From Clostridium sp. UBA4746 (GTDB taxonomy: Bacteria; Bacillota; Clostridia; Clostridiales; Clostridiaceae), in assembly GCA_002403785.1 (NCBI GenBank), contig DHIM01000097.1, positions 1-5,791 on the forward strand: DNA of 5,791 nt, written 5' to 3'. Under the pieces are notes generated by a model. The model saw nothing but the letters and a program-made list of their open reading frames with translations, made no database searches and was not told the origin of the DNA. The position numbers and the translations under genes are program-made. This document shows positions 1 through 5,791 of this stretch, in pieces (position 1 is the first letter of the stretch; each line of letters starts with the position of its first letter).

Positions 1-23
1 CCCTCAATTGTAGCTATTGTCAC
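1..23 (-). CDS. Possible 5' end of a divergent gene (partial, unidentified)
   Basis: Read on the - strand, a GTG codon at 23-21 opens a frame that leaves the window after seven codons (V-T-I-A-T-I-E, first residue read as Met). An AAGGAG Shine-Dalgarno site at 37-32 lies 8 bases upstream, which is ideal spacing and the main support. A - strand frame ends with TAA at 83-81, so this gene could follow a small upstream frame. Seven residues are too few to identify a family. The gene would be transcribed away from hsdM, which would make 24-230 a shared divergent control region. The alternative is that this stretch is the 3' tail of a + strand gene ending at TAA 37-39; I find that less likely because the Shine-Dalgarno match would then be chance. 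Confidence 0.4.
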
Positions 24-31
24 CTTAAAAG

Positions 32-37
32 CTCCTT
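32..37 (-). promoter_or_regulatory. Ribosome binding site for the divergent GTG start
   Basis: The - strand reads AAGGAG here, six bases complementary to the 16S rRNA anti-Shine-Dalgarno region, with 8 bases before GTG at 23-21. It is the chief reason to propose a - strand gene at the left edge. A chance match is possible. Confidence 0.4.
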
Positions 38-41
38 AATT

Positions 42-51
42 ACAAATTTGT
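42..51. repeat. 10-base perfect palindrome ACAAATTTGT
   Basis: ACAAATTTGT equals its own reverse complement. It lies just upstream of the proposed - strand Shine-Dalgarno site at 37-32, where an operator for the divergent gene could sit. In AT-rich DNA such a palindrome can arise by chance, so a regulatory role is only a suggestion. Confidence 0.25.
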
Positions 52-80
52 TTCTTAAACCAAATTGCTTCTCTATTTTT

Positions 81-191
81 TTATGTCTTCCTCTTTGAAA
101 TCATTCCTTTAACTCCGTTTACAATTGCGTATCCAAACTGTCTTTTGTCCCTGACATAATAAATTTCCCAATCATATTCAATGAATAACAT
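81..191 (-). CDS. Doubtful 36-residue open frame upstream of the divergent gene
   Basis: ATG at 191-189 opens a 36-codon frame ending in TAA at 83-81. The peptide starts MLFIEYDWEIYY, continues through VRDKRQFGYAIVNGVKG and ends with a basic tail (KRKT). The mix of aromatic, charged and small residues looks more protein-like than is usual for chance AT-rich frames. Against it, there is no Shine-Dalgarno site before the ATG, the frame is short, and it stays open upstream into the antisense of hsdM (stop at hsdM codon 20). It could be a small protein co-transcribed with the GTG gene, the eroded 3' end of a longer gene cut off when the hsd operon arrived, or chance. I do not recognise the family. 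Confidence 0.18.
   Translation of the reverse strand: MLFIEYDWEIYYVRDKRQFGYAIVNGVKGMISKRKT
151..178 (+). promoter_or_regulatory. Weak candidate sigma-70-type promoter for hsdMSR
   Basis: CTGACA at 151-156 matches the -35 consensus at five of six bases. CATATT at 173-178 matches the -10 consensus at four of six, with 16 bases between them. Transcription would begin near 185, giving a leader of about 45 bases. It is the best + strand pair I see before hsdM, but AT-rich DNA yields many near matches, and the CATAA-rich stretch at 193-216 offers other -10-like hexamers. Confidence 0.25.
175..187. repeat. 13-base inverted repeat upstream of hsdM
   Basis: TATTCAATGAATA is a perfect inverted repeat with six-base arms around a central A at 181. 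It overlaps the candidate -10 element (173-178) and lies 43 bases before the hsdM start. That position would suit an operator controlling the restriction operon or the divergent transcript. No regulator gene is visible in the window, and the repeat is too short and AT-rich to act as a terminator. Confidence 0.3.
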
Positions 192-218
192 ACATAAATT
201 TACATAAGAGCATAAATA

Positions 219-225
219 AAGGGGA
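219..225 (+). promoter_or_regulatory. Ribosome binding site of hsdM
   Basis: AAGGGGA lies 5 bases before ATG 231. It is a good purine-rich Shine-Dalgarno match and supports this ATG as the hsdM start. Confidence 0.7.
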
Positions 226-230
226 AGAAA

Positions 231-2012
231 ATGACAGAAGACATTAAAAACAAGCAAACAGCTGTTAATGTAAATGAAAAAGCAAACCTAATATGGAGCA
301 TTGCAGATATTATAGGACAAGGATTATATAAACCTCACGAATATGGGAAAGTTATACTTCCAATGACTGTAATAAAAAGATTTAATGATACTTTATTGCC
401 AACAAAGCAAGCTGTCTTAGATAAATATGAAGAGGTTAAGAAATTTGAAGTAAAAGATGGTTTTCTTGAAAGTGCATCAGGTTATTCTTTTTACAATACT
501 AGTCCTTTTACATTTGAAAATTTAATAGCTGATTCAGAACATATTGAAGTTAATTTTAGAACTTTCCTTGCAGGTTTTTCCGAGAATGTGCAAGATGTTC
601 TTGAAAATTTTGAATTTGAAAAAGAAATTACAAAACTTGCAAACAACGGTATGTTATTTCTTATCGTTCAGGAATTTAATAAAAAAAATGCTTATATGGG
701 TGCTGATATTATCTCAAGTACTGATATGGGCTATATATTTGAAGAACTAGTTAGGCAATTTTCAGAGTCTTATAACGAGCAGGCAGGTTCACATTTTACA
801 AGCAGAGATATTATTTACCTTATGACTGATTTACTTATTTCAGAAGAGAAGGACGCTCTTATTGAAGAAGGTGTTGTAAAAACTGTATACGACCAAACTA
901 TGGGAACAAGTCAGATGCTTGGTTGTATGGAAGAAAGATTGAAATTATTAGATGAAGAAGCAGAAATTACAACATTTGGTCAAGAATTAAATCCTGAAAC
1001 ATTTGCAATAGCAAAAGCAGATATGATTATTAAAGGAGATAGTTCTGGTAATATGCGACAGGGGAATACATTATCAGATGATAAGTTTAAAGATTTCACC
1101 TTTGATTATTGCATTAGTAATCCCCCATTTGGTATCGATTGGAAGGTTGAAAAAGCATCTGTTGAAGCAGAAGCTAAACTTGGTGATAATGGCAGATTTA
1201 GTGTTGGATTACCTAAGATAAGCGATGGACAGCAATTATTTGACCTTAATGGTCTTAAGAAGCTAAAAGATACAGGTAGAATGGCTATTGTTCATAATGG
1301 CTCATCTCTATTTAGTGGTGATGCTGGTTCTGGTTCAAGCGAAATCAGAAGATATATTATTGAAAATGACTGGTTAGAAGCAATTATACAACTTAGCAAT
1401 GATGCTTTTTACAATACTGGTATCACCACATATGTTTGGATTATTTCAAAAAATAAACCAGCTAACAGAGAAGGAAAAATTCAATTAATTGATGCTTCAA
1501 AGATGTATGAAAAACGTAGAAAAGCAATTGGAAATAAGAGAAATGATATTACAGAAGAATGCAGAGATATTATTGTAAAAGCTTATGGAGAATGCCAAAA
1601 TAAAGTGTATACTCTTCGGGATAAAACTTGTGAATCTAAATTATTTGAAAATGTAGAATTTGGCTATAACAAAATTGTAATTGAAAGTCCTTTATTAGAT
1701 GAAGAAGGCAAAATTGTTAAGCAGAAAAACAAACCTGCTACTGATACATCTAAGAGAGATACGGAAAATATACCACTTACAGAAGATATAGATAGCTACT
1801 TCAATAGAGAAGTATTGCCGTATAACTCAGATGCCTGGATTGATAAGTCAAAAACAAAAGTTGGTTATGAAATTCCATTTACAAGATATTTCTATAAATA
1901 CGTATCCCCAGAAAAGGCTGATGATATTGAAATAAGAATTAGCAAAATTGAATCTAATATAATAGATTCATTAAAGTCTTTGTTTGGTAAAGACGGCGAA
2001 TCTAATGAGTAG
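231..2012 (+). CDS. hsdM: Type I restriction-modification system adenine methyltransferase subunit HsdM
   Basis: HsdM transfers methyl groups from S-adenosylmethionine to N6 of adenine at the site chosen by HsdS, and is needed for both protection and restriction. The product has 593 residues. The helical N-terminal HsdM domain begins near residue 19 (LIWSIADIIGQGLYKP, 20-35). The methyltransferase core shows HFTSRD (188-193), a motif I-like loop DQTMGTSQML (221-230), GQELNP with E252 as probable ribose-binding acid, and the catalytic NPPFG (297-301). From about 526 a conserved tail (REVLP, DAWID, KTKVGYEIPFTRYFYKY) leads to a C-terminal helix that probably contacts HsdS. Motif I departs from the usual DPxCGTGG and motif X has S191 where P is usual, but catalytic N-P-P-F is intact, so I expect an active enzyme. 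The start is ATG with Shine-Dalgarno AAGGGGA five bases upstream. The stop TAG overlaps the hsdS start. The linker at 488-509 is short and polar. Confidence 0.96.
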   Translation: MTEDIKNKQTAVNVNEKANLIWSIADIIGQGLYKPHEYGKVILPMTVIKRFNDTLLPTKQAVLDKYEEVKKFEVKDGFLESASGYSFYNTSPFTFENLIADSEHIEVNFRTFLAGFSENVQDVLENFEFEKEITKLANNGMLFLIVQEFNKKNAYMGADIISSTDMGYIFEELVRQFSESYNEQAGSHFTSRDIIYLMTDLLISEEKDALIEEGVVKTVYDQTMGTSQMLGCMEERLKLLDEEAEITTFGQELNPETFAIAKADMIIKGDSSGNMRQGNTLSDDKFKDFTFDYCISNPPFGIDWKVEKASVEAEAKLGDNGRFSVGLPKISDGQQLFDLNGLKKLKDTGRMAIVHNGSSLFSGDAGSGSSEIRRYIIENDWLEAIIQLSNDAFYNTGITTYVWIISKNKPANREGKIQLIDASKMYEKRRKAIGNKRNDITEECRDIIVKAYGECQNKVYTLRDKTCESKLFENVEFGYNKIVIESPLLDEEGKIVKQKNKPATDTSKRDTENIPLTEDIDSYFNREVLPYNSDAWIDKSKTKVGYEIPFTRYFYKYVSPEKADDIEIRISKIESNIIDSLKSLFGKDGESNE

Positions 2013-3243
2013 AGAAATGAAAAACAGTAACGTTAAATGGGTTGGGGAGATACCACAAGATTGGAATATAACAAAGCTTAAATTACTAATAAATGAAAGC
2101 AATTCAGGCGAGGTTATTGATAAATCATATTGGAATAGTGGACAAGAATTATTATATTCTTGTTCAAAAAATCCAATTGCCTCCAACTTTCAGAACTTCC
2201 CCGATAAAAAAAGAACAATGGAGGGAGACTTATTATTAACAAGAAATGCAACCCCATATGTTTTTGCACCAGAAAAAGACTCAATATATACGAATGTAGT
2301 CCAAAGAATAAAATTAAATTCTAATGTAAATCCAATATATATAAAATATATATTACTTAGGGCAAGTGATAATATTAAAGGTTTCGGAGATATTATAGAA
2401 AGTTTTAATATGGAAGTATGGGGGGATACTTATTGCACTATTCCCCCATTACAAAAACAACAATGCATAGTAACCTACCTCGATAAAAAGGTATCTGTAA
2501 TTAACAATATTATCACTGAAATAACCCTTTCTATAGAAGAATATAAGCGATATAAACAATCAGTTATTACAGAAGCAGTAACAAAGGGATTAAACCCAAA
2601 CGTAGAAATGAAAGATAGTGGAATAGAATGGATTGGTGAGCTTCCTAAGGATTGGAGTTTGAGAAAAATAAACTCTGTTTTTAATACAATTGGAAGTGGA
2701 ACAACTCCAAAAACAAATGCATTCCAATATTACGATGGCAATTATCACTGGATTCAATCTGGAGATATAAACGGAAGCATTATAAATAACACAAAGAAAA
2801 GAGTAACTGGATTGGCATTAAATAACATATCAACATTAAAGTTATACAAGCCAAATTTTATTGTAGTTGCAATGTATGGTGCTTCTATTGCAAATGTTTC
2901 TATTAGTAATATCGAAGCTTGTGTGAACCAAGCGTGTTGTGTCTTAAGCGAACCAACACATAATTTAAAGTATGCTTTTTATTGCATTAAAGCATCAAAA
3001 GATTATTTTATAACATTAGCTTCTGGAGGGACACAACCTAATATTAGTCAAGAAACAATTAAACAAATTAGAATTCCTATTCCATTTTTACAGGAACAGG
3101 AGCAAATAGCCCGATATCTAGACAAAAAATGTTCTGATATTGATAACATTATAACTCAAAAGCAACAATTACTTACCGAAATTGAAGCTTATAAAAAATC
3201 ACTTATCCACGAATGTGTAACAGGTAAAAGGGAGGTAGTCTAA
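2005..3243 (+). CDS. hsdS: Type I restriction-modification system specificity subunit HsdS
   Basis: HsdS reads the DNA target and holds two HsdM and, in the restriction complex, two HsdR subunits. The 412-residue product has the standard two-fold plan: target recognition domain 1 (about 4-148), central helical spacer (149-195), domain 2 (about 201-361), C-terminal spacer (362-408). Each domain opens with the same kind of segment (EMKNSNVKWVGEIPQDW, 4-20; EMKDSGIEWIGELPKDW, 201-217). Each spacer contains YLDKK and a basic helix ending near VTKG or VTGK. Domain 2 has the typical GSGTTP, WIQSGDING and GGTQPNIS elements. The domains differ, so a non-palindromic bipartite site is expected; its bases cannot be read from sequence. 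ATG 2005 overlaps the hsdM stop by 8 bases and gives the usual MSREMK start. TTG 1984 and ATG 2017 are in-frame alternatives. The Shine-Dalgarno site before 2005 is weak, consistent with coupling to hsdM translation. Confidence 0.95.
   Translation: MSREMKNSNVKWVGEIPQDWNITKLKLLINESNSGEVIDKSYWNSGQELLYSCSKNPIASNFQNFPDKKRTMEGDLLLTRNATPYVFAPEKDSIYTNVVQRIKLNSNVNPIYIKYILLRASDNIKGFGDIIESFNMEVWGDTYCTIPPLQKQQCIVTYLDKKVSVINNIITEITLSIEEYKRYKQSVITEAVTKGLNPNVEMKDSGIEWIGELPKDWSLRKINSVFNTIGSGTTPKTNAFQYYDGNYHWIQSGDINGSIINNTKKRVTGLALNNISTLKLYKPNFIVVAMYGASIANVSISNIEACVNQACCVLSEPTHNLKYAFYCIKASKDYFITLASGGTQPNISQETIKQIRIPIPFLQEQEQIARYLDKKCSDIDNIITQKQQLLTEIEAYKKSLIHECVTGKREVV
2014..2065 (+). repeat. hsdS internal repeat A, copy 1 (start of recognition domain 1)
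   Basis: This segment matches 2605-2656 at 37 of 52 bases without gaps by my count. It encodes the E-M-K-x-S, W-x-G-E and P-x-D-W opening of the first recognition domain. It reflects the ancestral duplication of HsdS half-subunits. Confidence 0.75.
2449..2589 (+). repeat. hsdS internal repeat B, copy 1 (central helical spacer)
   Basis: It encodes 47 residues (LQKQQ at the start, YLDKK, then VTKG at the end). These align without gaps to the 47 residues from 3088-3228, with 23 identities by my count. In HsdS proteins these helices form the coiled-coil that sets the distance between the two recognition domains and docks HsdM. Confidence 0.8.
2605..2656 (+). repeat. hsdS internal repeat A, copy 2 (start of recognition domain 2)
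   Basis: Second copy of the segment at 2014-2065, encoding EMKDSGIEWIGELPKDW. It marks where the second recognition domain begins and is a natural point for domain exchange between hsdS alleles. Confidence 0.75.
3088..3228 (+). repeat. hsdS internal repeat B, copy 2 (C-terminal helical spacer)
   Basis: Second copy of the 47-residue spacer, starting LQEQEQIARYLDKK and ending HECVTGK. It should pack antiparallel with the central spacer, giving HsdS its circular two-fold form. The copy ends four codons before the hsdS stop, in bases that run up to the hsdR ribosome binding site. Confidence 0.8.
3230..3236 (+). promoter_or_regulatory. Ribosome binding site of hsdR, inside the 3' end of hsdS
   Basis: GGGAGGT lies 9 bases before TTG 3246 and within the last codons of hsdS. 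It is the strongest Shine-Dalgarno match in the operon and decides the hsdR start. The only nearby in-frame ATG (3324) would discard 26 codons, including the conserved N-terminal helix. Confidence 0.8.
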
Positions 3244-3245
3244 CA

Positions 3246-5791
3246 TTGGAAGATAAAGAGAAACGCTTTGAAGCAGATATAGAAAGCTACCTTCTTACAA
3301 AAGGTGGTTATGTAAAGGGTGATATGATAACTTATAATCGCGAAAGAGCTATGGATATATCAAAATTAGTTACTTTTATCAAAGTTACGCAACCAAAGCA
3401 ATGGGAACGATATGAAAGAATATATAAAGATGATGCAGAGAATAAGCTTTATAAAAGATTCAATGAAGCGATAGAAACTCATGGACTTATTTATGTGCTT
3501 AGAAATGGCATTAATGACAGAGGCGTTAAAATTAATATTGCTTATTTTAGACCTGAAACATCTCTAAATCCTGAGGTTGTTAAGTTATATGAAGAAAATA
3601 TCCTTACTTGCACAAGACAGTTTTATTATTCAACTGAAAACAATAATTCTATCGATATGGTTTTATCATTAAACGGTATTCCTCTTGTTGCAATCGAGCT
3701 AAAGAATCAAATTACAGGTCAATCCGTTCAAAATGCAAAAACTCAATTTATGTATGATAGAAATCCAAAAGAATTGTGCTTCCAATTTAATAAAAGATTT
3801 CTGGTATATTTTGCGACAGATTTATACGAAATAGCAATGACCACTCAATTAAATGGTAAAAATACTTTCTTTTTACCATTTAACCAAGGCTCTAATGGGT
3901 CAGGAAATGTTGGAGGAGTAGGTAATCCAGAAAATCCAAAAGGATATGCAACTTCTTACCTTTGGGAGTCTGTTTTAACTAAAGATGTATTTATGGATAT
4001 TCTGCAAAGATATATTCATTTAAGTGTTGAGGAAACGAAAATAGTAAAAGATGGTAAGGAAGTAAAGAAAGTATCTAAGAAAATTATATTCCCAAGATAT
4101 CATCAGTTAGATGTAGTTACAAAACTACTTGCAGATGTGAAAATAAATGGTAGTGGCGATAACTATTTAATTCAGCACAGTGCAGGTTCTGGTAAAAGTA
4201 ATTCAATTGCATGGCTATCCTATGGATTATCAAGTATACACAATAAAGATAATGAAAATATTTTTACGTCAGTTATTGTTGTTACTGATAGAAGAGTTCT
4301 TGATAGTCAATTACAAGATACAATCTCAGGATTCGACCATACAAAAGGTATTGTAGAAACAATAGGCGAGGGAAAGACCTCTAAAGACCTAAAAGATGCG
4401 ATTAATGACGGAAAAAAAATTATTATCACTACGCTTCAAAAATTTCCTGTAATCTACCAAGATATTGATGACAATAAAGGAAGACATTTTGCTATTATTG
4501 TAGATGAAGCTCATTCAAGCCAAACTGGGAATAGTGCGAGAAAGTTAAAATCAGCTCTTTCAGATACCCATGAAGCTTTAATAGAATATGCAGTTATCGA
4601 GGGTAAAGCCGAATCAGAAGTAATAGATGATGAAGACAAACTTGTAAATGAGCTACTAACACATGGAAAGCATAAGAATCTTTCGTTTTTCGCATTTACT
4701 GCGACACCAAAAGAAAAAACATTAGGAATGTTTGGCAAACAATATTCAGATGGTACTTTTCACCCATTTCATATTTATAGCATGAAACAAGCGATTGAAG
4801 AAGGCTTTATCCTTGATGTATTAAAAAATTACATGACCTATAAAACTTGTTATAAAATTGCTAAGAATACATCCGACAATCCAGAAGTACCAACTTCTAA
4901 AGCAATAAAAACCGTTAGACGTTACGCGTCACTCCATCCACATAATTTACAACAAAAAACGGCTATTATTATTGAACAATTCAGGGATATAACCAGAAAT
5001 AAAATTGGTGGTCGTGGCAAAGCAATGATAGTAACATCATCAAGGCTTCACGCAGTTCGTTATTACCACGAATTTAAACGATACATTGAGAAAAAAAGCT
5101 ATACTAATTTAGATATTTTGATTGCTTTTTCAGGTGTAGTGAAAGATGACTCAAATGATTTTACAGAAGAAGCCATGAACAAGCGTAAGGATGGTTCTAA
5201 AATTAAAGAAAACCAATTAAAAGCAGATTTTCACACAGATGACTTTAGTATGTTAATCGTAGCTGAAAAATATCAAACAGGATTCGATGAACCTTTACTA
5301 CATTCAATGTTTATTGATAAGAAACTGAGTGGAGTTAAAGCAGTACAAACTCTTTCGCGATTAAATAGAATCTGTGAAGATAAAAAAGATACATTTATTC
5401 TTGATTTTGTTAATACGGCAGAAGAGATTCAAGAAGCATTTAAACCATATTATGAATCAACAATTCTGGAAGAAGAAATTAATGTCAATCTTATTTATGA
5501 CACGAAAATATTATTAAGACAGTTTAATCTTTATAATGGTGATGATATTGAGAAATTCATAAAAATTTATTATAAAAAGGGAAGTCAAAACAATACAGAT
5601 TTAGGTAAAATGATAAGCCTTTTAAAGCCAGTCACAAATAGGTATTTGGAGCTTAGCGAAGAAAAAAGATTTGAATTCAAGAAAACTGTTCGCAACTTTA
5701 ATAAATGGTATTCATACATTATTCAAATTGCAAGAATGTTTGATAAAGACCTGCATAAAGAATATATGTTTACGGCTTATCTTGAAAAATT
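3246..5791 (+). CDS. hsdR: Type I restriction endonuclease subunit HsdR (3' end beyond window)
   Basis: HsdR is the ATP-driven motor and nuclease of the complex: it pulls DNA through the bound HsdMS core and cuts at a distance when the site is unmethylated. 848 codons are present without a stop. Family members of this type are, from memory, about 1,000-1,050 residues, so roughly the last 150-200 are missing, mostly the helical domain that docks on HsdMS. The N-terminal nuclease has D137, E151 and K153 (ELK), a PD-(D/E)xK site, followed by QFMYDR. A Gly/Ser/Asn-rich stretch (215-227) precedes the helicase. Superfamily 2 motifs in order: Walker A AGSGKS (313-318, K317), VTDRR (346-350), DEAH (420-423), FTATP (484-488), TGFDEP (678-683), and QTLSRLNR (701-708) with arginine-finger candidates. 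No key residue is lost. The start is TTG, with GGGAGGT nine bases upstream and the conserved RFEADIESYLLTKGGY helix right after it. The gene begins 2 bases after the hsdS stop. Confidence 0.95.
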   Translation, partial: MEDKEKRFEADIESYLLTKGGYVKGDMITYNRERAMDISKLVTFIKVTQPKQWERYERIYKDDAENKLYKRFNEAIETHGLIYVLRNGINDRGVKINIAYFRPETSLNPEVVKLYEENILTCTRQFYYSTENNNSIDMVLSLNGIPLVAIELKNQITGQSVQNAKTQFMYDRNPKELCFQFNKRFLVYFATDLYEIAMTTQLNGKNTFFLPFNQGSNGSGNVGGVGNPENPKGYATSYLWESVLTKDVFMDILQRYIHLSVEETKIVKDGKEVKKVSKKIIFPRYHQLDVVTKLLADVKINGSGDNYLIQHSAGSGKSNSIAWLSYGLSSIHNKDNENIFTSVIVVTDRRVLDSQLQDTISGFDHTKGIVETIGEGKTSKDLKDAINDGKKIIITTLQKFPVIYQDIDDNKGRHFAIIVDEAHSSQTGNSARKLKSALSDTHEALIEYAVIEGKAESEVIDDEDKLVNELLTHGKHKNLSFFAFTATPKEKTLGMFGKQYSDGTFHPFHIYSMKQAIEEGFILDVLKNYMTYKTCYKIAKNTSDNPEVPTSKAIKTVRRYASLHPHNLQQKTAIIIEQFRDITRNKIGGRGKAMIVTSSRLHAVRYYHEFKRYIEKKSYTNLDILIAFSGVVKDDSNDFTEEAMNKRKDGSKIKENQLKADFHTDDFSMLIVAEKYQTGFDEPLLHSMFIDKKLSGVKAVQTLSRLNRICEDKKDTFILDFVNTAEEIQEAFKPYYESTILEEEINVNLIYDTKILLRQFNLYNGDDIEKFIKIYYKKGSQNNTDLGKMISLLKPVTNRYLELSEEKRFEFKKTVRNFNKWYSYIIQIARMFDKDLHKEYMFTAYLEK

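Noticed and set aside
1..39. + strand tail of an upstream gene ending at TAA 37-39
   Set aside because: The 12-residue tail (ending in LKAP) cannot be recognised, and the same bases hold a - strand Shine-Dalgarno site and GTG with ideal spacing. Not fully excluded.
42..82. Rho-independent terminator near ACAAATTTGT and the T7 run at 76-82
   Set aside because: The palindrome has no loop or GC stem and is separated from the T run by unrelated sequence.
544..750. 68-codon + strand open frame
   Set aside because: It lies wholly inside hsdM in another frame, has no ribosome site, and its composition follows the codon pattern of hsdM.
1971..2186. 71-codon - strand open frame across the hsdM-hsdS junction
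   Set aside because: It is antisense to two well-supported genes, with no ribosome site or recognisable protein features.
2330..2360. AT-only stretch in hsdS as a possible origin or promoter
   Set aside because: It encodes a normal segment of recognition domain 1 and has no repeats or paired promoter elements.
4511..4738. 75-codon - strand open frame
   Set aside because: It is antisense to the conserved DEAH and FTATP regions of hsdR; its serine-rich, low-complexity product is the usual shadow pattern.
231..5791. A type I-like novel defence system such as BREX or DISARM
   Set aside because: The three genes match HsdM, HsdS and HsdR with standard motifs and order. No phosphatase, PglX-like, Lon-like or other accessory defence gene is present in the window.

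Overview
The window holds one operon on the + strand encoding a classical type I restriction-modification system in the order hsdM - hsdS - hsdR. hsdM and hsdS are complete, and hsdR runs off the right edge with no stop codon. The DNA is AT-rich, with strong purine-rich Shine-Dalgarno sites (AAGGGGA, GGGAGGT, AAGGAG), TTG and GTG starts and tight gene packing. This points to a low-GC Bacillota (Clostridia or Bacilli-like) host; I cannot name a genus. No in-frame TGA is needed, so the standard bacterial code fits.

Layout. Positions 1-230 are an AT-rich intergenic or divergent region. On the - strand the left edge shows a plausible gene start (AAGGAG, 8 bases, then GTG at 23-21), preceded by a doubtful 36-residue reading frame (191-81). 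On the + strand the same stretch carries a weak promoter candidate, a 13-base palindrome and the hsdM ribosome binding site. hsdM occupies 231-2012. hsdS starts most probably at ATG 2005, overlapping the end of hsdM by 8 bases, and ends at 3243. hsdR starts at TTG 3246, two bases after the hsdS stop, and stays open for 848 codons to the window end.

How the genes work together. HsdS carries two unlike target recognition domains joined by repeated helical spacers and should read a two-part DNA site. HsdM uses S-adenosylmethionine to methylate adenines in that site, as an M2S complex. HsdR adds a PD-(D/E)xK nuclease and a DEAH superfamily 2 translocase, so R2M2S cuts unmodified foreign DNA away from the site. 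The overlap and the 2-base gap suggest a single transcript with translational coupling. The weak TTG start of hsdR may hold nuclease output below methylase output.

I see no evidence of a previously undescribed system. The most notable features are sequence departures in the HsdM cofactor-binding motifs (Q for P in motif I, S for P in the HFTPR motif), the non-ATG start of hsdR, the ungapped internal duplication in HsdS, and the unresolved divergent gene at the left edge. No RNA gene, CRISPR array, insertion sequence or terminator was recognised.
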